Source: Plazaster borealis (lineage: Eukaryota; Echinodermata; Asteroidea; Forcipulatida; Labidiasteridae). From it: 64,000 nucleotides of DNA. The DNA lies in NCBI GenBank assembly GCA_021014325.1, contig CM037472.1:29970234-30034233 (forward strand). The letters are read 5' to 3'. Of this stretch, positions 1 through 13,700 are shown piece by piece (positions within the stretch are counted from its first letter, which is position 1; each line of letters opens with the position of its first letter). A model generated the notes under the pieces. That model was not told the DNA's origin. It did no database searches and saw only the letters and a list, made by a program, of their open reading frames with translations. The translations under genes and the position numbers were made by a program.

Positions 1-3000
1 CCGTGGTTTTCAATGGAGAGAAAGGGAGGGAAAAAAGGAAGCCCCTCTTCTTGCATCTAACAAAAAACTAATGGCCATTATGGAGGCTGAATGTAGGTCA
101 CCCAAATGAGGGGGAGGGGCTTCTAGTGAATAAAACACACACATGGGGTTGACACGTGTATGCATGGACAAGTCTGTAACGATGCAGCGATTCTGCTGTT
201 TGCGAAGATGCTGTTGTGGAACTTTGCTGTGGGAAGAGATAAAGCTGCGATTGCCCCTGTGGGACTTTGAAAAATAGAAGACGTTCTCCCTCGTCAGCAG
301 AAGCCAAAGTTGTGCAATTTCACTTGATTGCATGTACGTAATGGCTAATAGAAATTAGGGGGTGTGTGTACACGGAAGCGTCTTCAAATTGGCTGTGATA
401 AATTGTATTAAACAAATTGGTTGATTCAATTCCAAGCAGTGTAAAAAAGTCGACCCAGTACTCTTTATCAAATCGCTCTGAAGATTTTTAGCCCGATAAA
501 TTGTTTTTCCTCCTGGCTGTGTTCTCTGGAGTCAGTGGGGAGCACTTTATGTTTTGATTTGCCAGCAGAATCAGGTCTAAGGGGGCAATGAGGCACTCTA
601 TTCCGTGTATCCAAGCCTCCTACGACAAAGCCTATTAGGATATCATATCCACGCTGGAGTTTCATGAAAAGATGATGTTCGCAGCATTCAGTGGTTCATG
701 GGAATATGAACGCGGTTTGCAATTTATTAACACCAGTCCGGTTCTGTTCGCGCAATATCCACAGCTTGAGAATAACATGCGATGAGTGTACTTCATGTTT
801 TATCTCAAAATCAACTGATATGAGGAAAAATATATTCAAATCAGAGGGATAAAATCTGCCAACGTTTCTTCTCATTGCCAAGAAGATACTCAGAGTTTGA
901 TATGTGCTTCGTTGTTTTGATGAATCCTCGGGGTTAAGTAGTAACATAACTCAGAAGTATATCCATCATCGTTAGTATTTTCTCCTTCATCCGTCTACCT
1001 CTTACTCCTACATTCAAAACATGCCCTTTCATGTATCATTCCTCATTTGAGACATCATCATCATTCTCATCTCCGTCATCCATCCACCTGATTGAGACAC
1101 TGAACTGTTTTCCCTCCCCCTGCCTCCCTGCCTCACCTCTCCATTTATCCTTCATCTCTATCATCGTCCTTGTCTCCATCATCCCCTCCACCTAATTGAA
1201 ATATTTCCCCCATTCCTCCCCCTGTTATGTCTTTATCCACCCTCTCCATTTTAGCCTTCCTCTTCTCCCTGCTCCTTCCAACATCCATCCGTCTGACATC
1301 TCTTTGTTTCCTCCCACACACCTGGAGCAGCTGTGGTATCGTCAGCTTTTATTCAAAACAGAGAACTGGGGGTCGGGATCGGGGGGCCAACCCCGCTGGG
1401 GCCCCAGCGCCTCACATTTTTTTAACGGGATTGTTCAGTAATCAAATCATTGTTTCATGTACTCTGCTTGATCACGCTGTTAGAAAAATACAACTATTCA
1501 GTTATATTTGGATGTAAGAACATAAGACTTGGTAATGGTGGTTTTGTCACGGGGTGGTATTGTTGTAGCACAATGCGAACCACCCGTACAGATTATGAAT
1601 GTCATGAATACTAAGAGAGGCAGCCTTTTGTTGTCTTATGATGCGATTTGACAATAATTGCAAGCGAGCAGAGATCTTAGGCTGTAACTCCCGCTCTTAC
1701 CCTACCGGTGTTTATGGGATTCCAAAAGGATTTTCCTCCTAAATTAGTTATAGTGTTTGAACTTTGAATACTACCTGTGAGTTAAGCCTGGAAATTGTCA
1801 GGGAATATGTTTTGTATCAGTAGAGTTTATTGCAATCCTAGAAGCATTACAGGAACAATTTTCATCAAGTTGATTGCAATTGCAGGGAAGGAAACAATTT
1901 AAAGGGAGATTTGAGGGGGGGGGGTTGAGGGGGGAACTTGCAGGGACAAAACAAACACAGACATCAACACCAAAGGTTTGTGAATGTCGTATTTGGTGAC
2001 CTTGAATTATTCCTTTCCATTGTTAAGGCTCTACACTTTGTGTTTTGTTAACAAAAACTTGTGGCTAGATATGCCCACACTTGAACATTGAAATATTGTT
2101 TTTTATTAGCATGGGCACATTGCAATTTGTTCATTGCCAGATGTGAACTTTCAGTCAACCCATACATCAATCATGCCGCAAGTCAAGGAGATTCTGCCTA
2201 TATCCTCCTAAATAGATAAGATGGATAGTTGTGTGATCAGGTTGGGAGGAGCTCAATAATATAACTCCTTGAAAATAGAGTAGACCCTTGTCTTCGTGAA
2301 AAGACCCTGTGTTTGTCTTGGAGGTTATGTTAACTCTCCTTTGAGAATTATTTAATGAGCTAACTCTGAAAACATTGTCTGCCCAGAATGTTTCGTTTTA
2401 ACAGCTGGGTGCCATTCCTGTTTGTTGCACGCAACCATACACTCCTACAGAAATGTTAAGCGTAAAAACTGTTTGATAGAAACCATGTGTTTGAAAGCAA
2501 CCGGGCAACTCAGGAATATACTGCTAACTTCACCTTGAGAAGTGCATCATTTAACTGTTTCATGTATGAGCAGGTAAGAGAATAACAAAGACAGTACTCT
2601 CTGGCATATTAATACCATATCAATACCATTTTGACATGAAACAGCAGTTAACAGTTTAAAACAAGTGACTGAGACTACATTTTTTTCAGTGTACAAGTTT
2701 CTACAGTACCTGGAGAACCAGTTTAGAAACAAAGGTAAATAACAATAAGAGGATTTTCTTTTCTTGTTCAATAACGTGTAACTCGGATGCAACATGCAAC
2801 AGCTGTTGTTTAATATTTTAGAATGAGGCCAGGACCTCAGTGCCATGTAGAATCCTCTTGTGAATCTTTCCTAACCAGTAAAGTGGAGGTGCTCTGTGCC
2901 GATTAGTGACATCCCCCACAGATGTCAACAGAATTTCTTTCACCTTCCATTACAGTCACCTTTCAGTCCAAATCATTGAATTTTTAGGTTGACCTTAACC

Positions 3001-3421
3001 CTCTAACCTCCATGTCAAGCATAGCTTTTCTTGGTCTGGCCATGGTCTGGCATTCTAATGACCAACTCTCATTTTAAAGGTCAGTTTGGCCGGGTCACCG
3101 GTATTTTTATTCTTTCATATATAATAAGGTCACATTGGAAGTTCCTTTTAATTGGGGTCGGCCAAATCTGAGCAAAATTACACAGTTGTTTACTGAAATT
3201 ACCACTGTATCAAAAAAATAAAAAGTACATTGATGTAGCTTACATTGATGAGCTTGCCATGATCTATGGGCCAGTTTAGCCTTTATGGAGACGCCCATAA
3301 CAGCTTAGCAGCCAGTTAAATAATATAAAGTCTTATAGTGTAATATAGCGCATGTATCTACCAAGGTACTCAAGGTGCTTGAACAAACAGAAAAATTTAA
3401 GTGTTTTTTTATTATTTTTTA
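1..3421. other. Upstream intergenic DNA without a recognised gene
   Basis: No supported exon. A pyrimidine-rich degenerate repeat lies at about 960-1320, with recurring CATC, CTCC and ACCTxATTGA motifs. A run of ten G at 1915-1924 is followed by six more at 1929-1934. Short open frames on both strands lack coding character. Confidence 0.6.
960..1320. repeat. Pyrimidine-rich degenerate tandem repeat
   Basis: Recurring CATCATC/CTCC/CCATCC words, with two related segments around CCACCTGATTGA (about 1085) and CCACCTAATTGA (about 1190) roughly 105 bp apart. Plus strand is almost all pyrimidine, so it could adopt unusual structure. Boundaries approximate. Confidence 0.45.
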
Positions 3422-3655
3422 TTATAATTATGAGACCAATTTATGTAGCACCTTATAAGGTTTACAAGTTGCGATAAGTGTAATTACACAAGACACGGGA
3501 CCCATGGCATCCAAAGAACAAAGCAATTATGGTCAAGTGTCTCGCTCCAGGAAACAAGTGCCAAGACGGGAACTTGAACCCACACTCTGTCGATCAGAAA
3601 CACCAGAGCTTGAGTCCGATGCTCTATCGCTTGGCCACAACATGCCAACATAAAT
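3422..3655 (-). mobile_element. tRNA-Leu-derived SINE, minus strand
   Basis: The reverse complement begins with a tRNA-like head: TTGTGGCCAAGCGAT, GGACTCAAGCTCTGG and a box B of GGTTCAAGTTCC (complement of 3569-3580). The body matches the plus-strand copy at 50454-50758, including TTGTAAACC and GGTGCTA near the tail. The anticodon-loop region (ACTCAAGC) and long variable arm point to a tRNA-Leu ancestor. Confidence 0.8.
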
Positions 3656-5877
3656 GTAGCCAGAGTGGATATGTACCTACCTTTACATTAAAGCAATGGG
3701 AATTGTCAAGGATTCACACGTAATATACATGAAAAAGTAAACCTGTGAAAGTTGGTTATTGGAGGTGTGAGAACATTGTAAAAAATCAGGTTTTCACTGT
3801 TTTCAAAAAGTTTGGGACTCGTAAGATCAAAAGTATTTGTTTTACTCATAATATGGGTTTTGAGGCATTGTATGGTGAGGTATCAAACGTAAATTTGGTT
3901 TGAGATAACACCATGTATAAATCTAGTTTGCTGTGTAGATTGTTCTTTGAGAACTTGTCTTGCTAAATGCTATTTTTTCTACTACCGCACTTCGGAATTT
4001 GGGAGACTACTTAGTTGTTGTTTCACTCATTTATCAGCTGTTGCATTTTAATCAAAAATATTTCAAGGGAAGTTTTCCACCATGACCGTCTTTATATCAT
4101 GTAAGTCATGTGAAAATCTGTGAACATTTATATTTGTACTCTTACCAATTTTGTGCACACCCTTTGTAAACTTGAACTTCTTTGAAAATAATAAGTAATA
4201 TATCTTAAATATTCATAAACTGACAATCATTTCAAGACTTCCACAGCAGCATAGGGATGTTATTTTCAACATTAATCAGCAGGTTTCCTTCGATACCAAC
4301 CTATTCATGCCCCAAGAGATCCTGGTTTGAGTCAAATCAAGAATAAGTCAAACTTTGTCGCTTCATCTCTGCCCTTTTTCCAATAAATCATCTTGCATCA
4401 AACTTCCTGAATGTCGTGACACTCAATTTTCTTCTCGAAGAAGGAAAAAACCCTGCAAATACAGTGAGATCGTTAATAAAGTTTCTGGCTATTTTTTCAA
4501 ATCCAATTATCTCGGAATTACTCTGTGCAATTCCATCTACTCGGTCCTATTACTTGGTCACACTCTCCTCCCGAAGAATCGGACTGGCGCCCGGGGAACA
4601 ATTTACCTATGCACCATGTCACATCATTGGGATGTTATTTTCTCTCAGCTATCCGACCTGGGACAACAAGAACCAATTTGTCTCAAGATTTTTCCCACTA
4701 TCTCTGTACAGTGTCTCTAGTGACATTTGGCAACACAATGCCACATCAATTAGGGCAGTGCGAACAGTGAATACCATTAAAATCTTAACATTGCTACTCA
4801 CACCTGCGATAACTGGACACGGCAGCGGCGTGGTTTGCGTGTAAGCATTAAGTAGGCTCCTTGACGAGTATACTGTCTTGATATCGTCAAGACACTGAAA
4901 CTGAGAGTCACCAAGGGAGAGTCGGCTTTCCTCTCCACTATCAATAGATTTCTCAATCTTTTAGCATGTACGGGTTGGCGGGGTGCAGATTTTCCTCAGT
5001 TGATGCCGACCGCCGATCGTTTCTTCCCTGCAGGGTACCGGGGAGACATCCTCCGTGTCTATTGCGATCAGTGGCCGGGTTTGGTTCATCATGAAGTAGC
5101 CTTTCCAGTGTACTTGTACGTAGTTCAAGTGTTGCTAGAACCCTGCGGGCAGGATTTCGCTGTAAAGACCATTTAAACAAGCTAGTTGATTTCAGCGCGT
5201 GGCCCCGTGAGCTAAAAAACTGAACGGCTGTACCGTTGGAGATGATTCCTAATTAGTTTAAATAACGGATAGTTGCCTTTGGAGGTGCATTTGCTGCGGA
5301 TTGTTTGTTTCAATTTACCAATGTATCTTTTACGGTGACAGTTATCCGGGTTTGTCAGAATGCTCAATGGACAATGTATCGCTTAAAGTCAAGGTTTTAA
5401 AAGTTCCTTTAATTGTTTTGATTAAAGAGCTGTTGATAAATCAAAATACTAAACACAATTTTTGTTAATTATATGTATTTTGGGGGGGAAATTCTTAGCA
5501 GCTTATTTAAATGGTGTGATTGAACTAAAAAAAATGCATTCACAACTTTTGTTTTTCTGCGAAGAAAGAAGGAGAAAGAGAAGCACAGGAAAAAAAATGC
5601 CAGAAGATAACAGTTGGTTCTTTTAAACAAATATTTCTTCACCATTGTTCATTGTTCCCCTGGCAAACATACAGAATCAGCAAATATTACTGTAACAGTC
5701 TCAGCTTTTCTTTGGAAGAGAGGGAAAGGTCCGCGTTTTTTCTCCCGGACAATGCTGGCCTTTCTCAGGGACTCTTCAACCACCGTGTCTCCCCCTCTGC
5801 CAAGTTCATTCAACTCTCTTCCCCCACCCATGCTGTTTTCTTTCCTTCTTCCTACCTTGAGGCCAGTGGTGAATTTA
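3656..5877. other. Intergenic DNA, no recognised gene
   Basis: Mostly AT-rich with no domain I recognise. The only feature of note is a GC-richer patch at about 4960-5200 holding an open frame of 57 codons (see findings). Confidence 0.5.
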
Positions 5878-5924
5878 GGGTCACTTCAGGTCAGTGACAG
5901 GCTGTGCGAGGTCAAATCGGGTCA
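5878..5924 (+). promoter_or_regulatory. Paired DR4 nuclear-receptor response-like elements
   Basis: GGGTCA-cttc-AGGTCA (5878-5893) and AGGTCA-aatc-GGGTCA (5909-5924) are two direct repeats of near-perfect half-sites, each with a 4-nt spacer, starting 31 bp apart. DR4 is a known site for NR1 receptors (TR, LXR, PXR/CAR) paired with RXR. It lies about 4.8 kb upstream of the receptor start codon. Confidence 0.5.
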
Positions 5925-6445
5925 ATTTGATTCAAGAGTGTGGTTGTGCAATGGCCAGCTGTTTGCAAAGTTTTGTTGGTTGTTCATGCAGCTGGACATC
6001 AGTGCATTTTTTGTGTTATTTTTTGTTTATTATTTATTTGATACCAAAGTAATAGTTGATTTTGTCAATGAATTTGGGGGAAAAATAAGATTTTAACAAA
6101 TTATCTGAATCACAAACTGAAATTGTTCATTTTTTTCAAATAATTTGTTGAGGGGCAAAGCGTTGTTTTTAAAGATTAAATCATCTAGTTAATAATTCAA
6201 ATGTACTTCCAGCTTTCCCCTTGTGTAGATAGTATGTGTCGTTCTATAACAGGACAAATATAACTGAAGTCATAATAATACTTAAATATAAATTTAGTTG
6301 AGAAAACTTACAGAAATATTTACACCAATCTGCTGATTATTTTGTTTCCAGTTTTAACATTTCCCATCAGTTCAAGTATCATTTTCCAGTGGACTTTACC
6401 AGTATTTACCTAAACTGAACTTGACTTAAATGTATTTATTTTAAT

Positions 6446-6566
6446 ATAGACCCCCCTTGCATATGGCGTCACAAGCTCAAACAGCGGGCCTATCATTGGC
6501 TGAGAGGTGTGCGTGACGAGTACCATCGTTTTACCATAGTGATGGTGACCTGTGCAAGGGGTCTAT
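6446..6566. mobile_element. Short MITE with terminal inverted repeats
   Basis: Left end ATAGACCCCCCTTGCA and right end TGCAAGGGGTCTAT are inverted copies apart from two extra C. About 120 bp, non-coding. The left flank has TA, but a matching right duplication is not clear. Confidence 0.65.
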
Positions 6567-7655
6567 GCCAAAGCTCAATTACAACAGCTGAAAAGATTAC
6601 CTGGATAGTAAAAGGAAAACTATAACAAATTTACATCGGAAATTAATATTTTTTTAAAAGTTATAAAAAATGTTTAAAAATGTTAAAGGACCTGCAGTGG
6701 TTGACATAAATGGGCATGTCTAGGCATTCAAACTGAGGACTTTGCTTCTCATGTACAAAACCAATGGGGACGTCGCCAAAAACCAAACAATGGAAGAACA
6801 AAGGGGTGTCCTCGGTTTACACCATTTACAAACCTGCGTGTTGAGGGGTGTGTCGCTAATCCATAATTTTGTTTTAATGTTGTTTTTTTAATGCAAGTTC
6901 GCCCCAAACAAAGCTAAAAGCCACTCTTGGTAAGTGGCTACAAAGGAGAAAGCATTTAAGATGAAAATACTAATAAATTTACGTAATTAGTATTCATCAA
7001 ATTTTACACCAAATAGACTATGGATTGGAATCAAACCTGAACCATTTGTGTTTTAGAACAAACTGCACCAAGTTGGAAAATCACTGTTTACATTCTTTGT
7101 AAACTGGGATTATGTGTGACAATGCAGCACTATTAAGTACTGCAATTTGCCAATATCATATGAACCCTTCTTCGGTCCAGTGTAAGTACAATATTATATT
7201 CAATATTCTTAAGAGCTTCTCTTGACGCAAATAACTCGGATCTGTGTAGAGCTGCTGAATTGGACCCTTGCCAGTGATCCATTTCAGCATAAAACCAATA
7301 AACAAGGTATGTGAATACAAATTCACATTTTTACTCCAAAAGGGACACAAAGAAGAAGGTGTTATACCTTTCATTTGAATGCAATGAACCGAAAGCGTTG
7401 AAGAAACACATGCATTTTTGTGTATTGAGCCCAACGATGCACTATGCACACAAACACTGGCAGTACATGCTGCCTGAACCATGTCTGTTGAAGTGCCAGA
7501 CCTGAAGGTTAATCCCTAATATTCCTGCATCACACAACACTGTCAATATTTGGCTCATTTTGTCATAGGTCACATTGATTTTAAAGCCTATCTATAAAAT
7601 AGCATTCTCCAGCTAACTGCTTTCACAGTCAAAATCAGTAATTCCCCTTTACGAT
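6567..7655. other. Intergenic DNA, nothing recognised
   Basis: AT-rich, with no supported exon, repeat or RNA gene. Confidence 0.5.
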
Positions 7656-7945
7656 AACTATGGATTATTGACTTAAAATGGTAAGAGATACAATTGATTC
7701 ACCACCTATCTGTTATAAGTTAATCAATGAGATTAACCACTTAACTGGTAACAGTTACAAGGGTTTATCCCTTAACTGGTTACACACCATATAGGATTAC
7801 CCACTTCACTGGGTTGAAGTTGTCAAGGGATTACAAATGTAACCTGCAACAGTTGTTGGGGATTAAGAACTTAACTTGTGACCATTATAGGGGATTATTG
7901 ACTTAACTGGTTGCTGTTATAATAGAGGATTACCTGCTTACTCAG
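7656..7945. repeat. Degenerate tandem repeat, about 45-55 bp period
   Basis: Five to six diverged units share the core GGATTAxxxACTTAACTGGT followed by a GTTAC/GTTATAA-like end, for example near 7667, 7725, 7765, 7793, 7857 and 7893. Divergence suggests an old minisatellite. Confidence 0.6.
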
Positions 7946-10450
7946 CTCTCAGACAGGGGGCTGATTCACTATGATGCCTCGACAGTTACCATCGCAGTCC
8001 AAAGTGAAATGCCGAACACTTAATAGTTGAATCAATCTTTCCCAACACTACAGTGTCTATGTCTGTCACCCATGTGCCTCCTGATCGGGAACTATTCATA
8101 CACTCATTGGGAGACAAGGTTTCCAATCAGAGTATAGGTATATCCCATTTGAGGTAGTTATGGCAACCGTACGTAACATATTAAAATTTGAATCAAGTTT
8201 GTTTTTCATTACCTTTTATCGGTGTATGGCAGTCGGACTAAAATTACTAAATTTGTTTTGGTAATTACGAGGGGACAAAGGGCACTTCCTTCTGTGCAAA
8301 AAGAACTTTATTAAAAGTGTATATTGGAAACGGTCTGGAAGTGGAAGGACATTGACGGCAAGACTAGGAAAACTCATGCAATGGCCTCTGTTGCCGACTA
8401 CAACCACTTATGAAATCAGCTGCATTTTTGTCTGGATTATTGGGACCCAATCTGGAGCCTTTTCTTAAAGACCTGTTAATTTGCTGAAACTATCTTTGTC
8501 ATATTGCTTCAATGCACGTAAAAATATAAATATTGATCTCAATTAAGCCGTCCCCCACCACCCCAAGAAAGAAAAGAGAAAAAAGGTCAGCGCTTTTTGC
8601 CCTCTGAGCCTAGTTGGGTTGATACATGGATGCCGTGTGCCACAAAAACGGTCCCCTGATGACATGTGCCTCATCACCCTCTGAATCTCAGCACAATCCT
8701 CTCCAAGCTGTTGTACGCTATGATGAGGTCCATGCATATTTAATAAGAGTATCATGAGCATCAGAGAAATGGACTTGTGAATCATTCTGCCCATTTTGGA
8801 GGATAAATTGCTAAAAAGCCATTGTTTGCTTAGTAGCTGGTGAGCCTATGGGTGAAACAGTCTGTACAACAAATAAACTAAACCACTCCAGCCTTTTTGC
8901 AATTAAAAAGCCATTTACAAATTTAACACTGAATCAACACAGAAGAATTATTATATTTTGTGTTGTTATGGGTTTTTTTTAGATGGTGAACAGATAATGT
9001 TCATGGATCAGGTTACCTTAATTTCACTAAAAACAAAAAGGCCAACCCATTAAAAAGATAGATTTACATTGTCTGTATAAAAAAAATCCTTCATAACATT
9101 ATTTTTTAAGATCACAGCAATTTTTTCTTTTTTCTTTTTCTTTTTTTATAGCCTTTTATTTCTTTAGTGGGAATCATGGTGATAGGGAACAAAGAGAAAA
9201 GTAATCTGAAAACAGAACTTTCACAAACGTGTTCAAATGTGAAGTTTTACTTGCAACGAGTCATGTAAAGCGGTGTTGTTTTGTGTGTGTTTTTTCTTGG
9301 TTTGATAAAAAAGAGTTAACACTTTTATGATTTGTTTCCCAAAGTCATCAGTAAAGAGTCCACTGAAAACAGAGAGAATGCCTCGAGTGATTTACTGTTT
9401 TGCGATTTTCATTGATGGGGGCTGGGTGCAGTGAAACATATCCTTTTTACATGTGTTGTCCCTCCCGCACAATTGACAAACCAAGGGGAGATTCACATAT
9501 CTTTTGGAGGGCTTTGTCCCCTCCGATCCCTTTTGTAAAAAAATTTACAGGAACATCGATGCGTGGACTAGCTGTATATCAGTTCAAAGTGCTTTTCAAT
9601 CTATCACGCACGTACAAATTTTAAAGAGCCTATTTGTGAACAAACCACAGTGTCCGACAACTTTTACACAATACCTATATCATCGCCTCAGAAGGTAGGC
9701 TTTTTTTCTTGTCAACCAACTGTCTATTTTTTGTCCTTTTCCCATTTAATCCCAATGTTTCCTGTTCAACGACTCCATCCCCCAAAAAGAGGTCATCTCT
9801 TTTCATTTGGCGTTCAATTCATTTCATTCAGACATCACCCCCGCGCAACTGGCTTGCCCATAAACCATGCAAATTGGCATGGCCGGTCTATTGCCTCCTA
9901 TGAAAGAACTCGCAGCTGCGAAAATCCCCACTAAGCCAGGGAGTCTGATGTGGGAACCATGCGCTGGACCCTCAAGTTGTAAGTACACCAGGCTGTCATC
10001 ACACTATTTCCCAGCAGGCTGAGGGGTTGCCATTGGCCTTGACTGAACTTTACAAGCTGGAGAGTGTACATGCACTGTCGGTGTGCAAGTACACACTATA
10101 GTACAGTGTGCGCATAGCTCAGAAGCCTATAACATCAGAGCATGACAGACCAGCCTAGGCATTTTATGTGCTGCAGGCTATGGTTGTTGGGCCAGCTCTA
10201 GCTGCTACCACACTACTACTGAATAATAATAATGCAGCCGACCCACTCTGCCTTGTTTTTTCGCTTCTGGGCTGCGAGGTGTTCCTTTCGTGGTTGCTTG
10301 TAGGTATCCAAGCTTGACATTTCACAACTTGCCATCCTCGTGTCTTTCACTTCTACTACTAGCAACCAACTTACCATAAACCCACCGTGACCGACCGACC
10401 GACCGGCTGGCCATTCAGTTAACAACCATATCCACCGACCAAAAAGCATC
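7946..10450. other. Intergenic DNA upstream of the receptor promoter
   Basis: No recognised coding sequence. It contains a T-rich tract near 9120-9150 and the GACC tandem near 10387. Any regulatory role is unproven. Confidence 0.5.
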
Positions 10451-10678
10451 TGTGTTATTGTGTCTCGTATTGAGTACTGGATCCACTACAGTTTGAGGTT
10501 CCAGTCCTGTCATTCTCATTCCGCGGCTGTGACATCAGGTAACACAGTCTCCAACAGTAGCCAGACACCAACAACCTGGTATTGGACCAGACTACCAGTC
10601 AATTCCCACCGACGGGCCGGCTGCTGATGAAAATACACTGACACTCTTTTGTGTTTGCGCTCGATTTCTACCCTCGTC
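10451..10678 (+). promoter_or_regulatory. Probable promoter and 5' UTR of the nuclear receptor gene
   Basis: The stretch before the start codon is richer in CpG than its surroundings and has no clear TATA box at a sensible distance. A four-codon upstream ORF (ATG 10627, stop 10639-10641) overlaps the two in-frame stops at 10625-10630. If transcribed, it could dampen initiation at 10679. A short GACC tandem lies just upstream at about 10387-10404. The transcription start cannot be fixed from sequence alone. Confidence 0.4.
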
Positions 10679-10728
10679 ATGGAGGTTTTCTGGAAGAAAA
10701 TTGTCGAAAATGAAGATCTTTTTACCGG
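10679..10728 (+). CDS. Exon 1 of the nuclear receptor (start codon, 17 residues)
   Basis: The frame reads MEVFWKKIVENEDLFTG and ends in phase 2 (GG) at a GTATGT donor at 10729. Exon 2 begins with A, completing GGA and staying open into FEKMSMDY. The ATG has G at -3 and G at +4. In-frame TGA TGA at 10625-10630 with no ATG between them makes 10679 the first possible start in this frame. No homology supports so short a peptide, so the assignment rests on the donor, phase match, start context and upstream stops. Another first exon hidden in intron 1, or initiation at 40678, remains possible. Confidence 0.65.
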
Positions 10729-13700
10729 GTATGTACTTCGTTGTATCTACACTGTTAAATGGTAGTTCTGTTTCTTTGAAAATATTGCACTCGTTGAATT
10801 CTTTGTGTTGTTCTATTATTCATGGCCTTATAAACACCTATAAATTTTAAATGGTAATTGATGATGAAGAATGGCGATCTAGAAGAAACTATACTTAGTC
10901 ATATTATATGGAAACAGTGAAATAGATTGTAACGAAGGCTTGGCTTTCAGTGGTTCGTTACACTGGGCCATAAGATGCATGAAAATTGTTTGCATGATGC
11001 ATAGGATTTTCATCCACTCCGGAGCATTTTATTGAATTAGCCATGTTCTTCCAAGCACAACTTATTACATCTATGTTGATTATTTGATGAGCCTGTCCAA
11101 CAAGCCTGTGTGGGACTCATCAGCAATGTTGTCCAGTCTTAATTGTTTCGGCAGCAGGACTTTTCTTGTGGTATTTCTCAGAATCAAATTGAAAGTTGCT
11201 TAGTGCAATTGGCTCCTTCGGGTCTTGTAAATGTGAGTCGAACAATATTTTTTATTTATTATTCAACAGACCCCAATGGCTTGAATTGTATGTTTAGGGC
11301 CTGCACTGAGACAATTATTAAGTGTTCTGATATTGAGAGATGACAATCATGATTGAAAAATTGCTATTGGCCACAAAGGTAAAAATACCCCTTAACTTGC
11401 TTAAAACGTGGTATCATCGTGAGAAGTAAACCTATTGCATGTGGTGAGTTTGTTACATAATTATTATTTTTGTGGTTAAGCATTATCGGTGAAGTTAATG
11501 TGCCTTTTTGTTGTTGTTGAATAAATATGAAAGAGTACAGCATAATCAAGGTTGCACAAAGAAACTTTTTAAAAATATAGCACAGATTTCCAGGTTGTGA
11601 ACATGTAATTTGACGGCTTAGCGGTGTGTGCGTGTGCGTGTGTGTGTACACTGGTAACAAACAAAACAAATCCTCCCCTCACAGAAGGAGAGAAGGAGAA
11701 AAAAACCAGCCCAGCCAAAAAATGTCCAACGACCGGTCTTTTGTTTAAAATGACAGGTGGGAATCTAGAGCAGACCGCACTTTGCTTGTGTACTACGGAC
11801 TAGGTGAATTTGTAATTCAGTCTAATATTATTCATAAGACCAAATCTATTGTGGCTCAAGATTATTCTGACTAGAGAGAATTGACCTTGGTGAATCTATT
11901 AGCATTGACTGGTGTATCCTGGCTGCTTATGTAGTGCTTGTACTCCCGCCTGTTGACTTAAAGGGGAGGCACAGACTCAAACGAGTAACCATTGCTGGTG
12001 GGGTGGGGGGAGACTGTTAACTTCCCTTTTGTTTCAGTGTGTCTGTTTAACCGTTTGTTTGAAAGCAAAAGCCAACAAGTTGGATTGTTTTTGTTGTTGA
12101 GTGCATATTGCTGGCAATGAGAAAATTAGTGTCCCATGGAATACATGTTTTTCTAGTTTTTGTTTATTTTATATTACACATTTTTAAAGGTTGGTGCATT
12201 TCTGCAAACAAAACTATCATTCATCAGTTTAAATGTTGCACTTTATCAATCTTGTCTGATTTAATATTCTTTGATAATGTTATTTTTCACACAAAAGTAT
12301 TCATTTATCTCTGTAATATTTTAACTGGATGGCTCAGTTTGTGTCAAGAACTGGTCTTTTATGGCTTATATAATTTTGGTGAAAAAAATCTAGAAAGATT
12401 CAAAAGTAGTCATGGGGAAACAAATTAGGAAAACTTTCATTTTACACAGGTCTTTTGGGATAAACAGAAAAATTGAAGTAAATAGAACGACCTGGCAAGC
12501 ATAATTTATGTCAAAGAAACCGACATAAAAAAACAGTGTGTGAAAGAACCAGGAATGAAAAAATGCATTAACGGTAAAGTTGTGAAGTGAAATTTGAGTG
12601 AAAATGCAAGATAAACTGCTAACAAACTGGTTGTTAAGTCAACAACAAATCATGATTAAGACCTAACAAACCAAACAAAATTGCCTTTTTCCCCTTTAGT
12701 TGTTGCTAATTTACAGAAAAGTATAACTCTATCCCCATAAACTGGAAGTTGCATTTCATGTAGAAGTTTCCAATTTCAAAATTAAAGCATATTCAACAGC
12801 CTGAGCAAGATGAAATTTACATTCAGCTTGTTTATGATGAAACACTATCAGTACGAGTAAAGGTTTTCTGAAAAAGTCCATTCAAAATTACTGCTTTGGA
12901 ATTTTAAGCCAATGTTTATTAAGGGTACGTAGTGAAACATAGTTACTGCGGTTGGAAATGCTCAAAATTCTTCACCTGTTCATGCTGTATCTTGAAATAA
13001 GTATGGGCAATTATTTTCTAGTTTGGATAAACCAAAGGCATTTCTGTCAATGTGTTTTCCTGTCCTTTCAAAAGAACATTTTACATGAAATCTGTATAAC
13101 CCAGTATGTCACCAGAGGGGGAATTGTCGTAGTTGGTTTATGGCTTTTTGATTGCCTCCCAAATGAGTTCATGCCAGATGAAACTTAACACAAGGAGTCA
13201 ACTCTTCATGGGTTTGTTTCATTTATGAAAAAAACTTCACCTTGGGTAATTTTTTAGATAATTTCTCACCATTGACACACATTTTTAACAAATTATTTTT
13301 TCAAAAATCTCTCTTTAACTCCAATACGTCACCCCACTACATCATATCCCAATTTCAATCCCCCCTCCCCCGCCTCTCCTTTACACCGAACCCCCACCTC
13401 ACCAAAATAAAAAAAAATTAACGCAGAACCAAGGAACAAAGAAAAATGTGAGTCTATAATAATGCAAAGTGTTCATTACCCTTGGCCAATATTGCCACAA
13501 TTGGATGCAAAATTGGACTCAGTTGGTATAGGTTTTATAGTGTGCTTGAAGTTTATGTAACTGCACTCGTCTTTTGTGCTTGCAAGGCCGTTTTTTGTGG
13601 CAGGCATGACAACCCTTCCCATTTATTTGGGAATTGGGTTGTTTTTATTGATCTCTATTCATTTTATGACTGCTATGAAGTATTATCCACAGTGCTTTAG

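Noticed and set aside
3078..3098. AGGTCA and GGGTCA with an 8-nt spacer as a response element
   Set aside because: DR8 is uncommon and a single pair can arise by chance, unlike the double DR4 at 5878.
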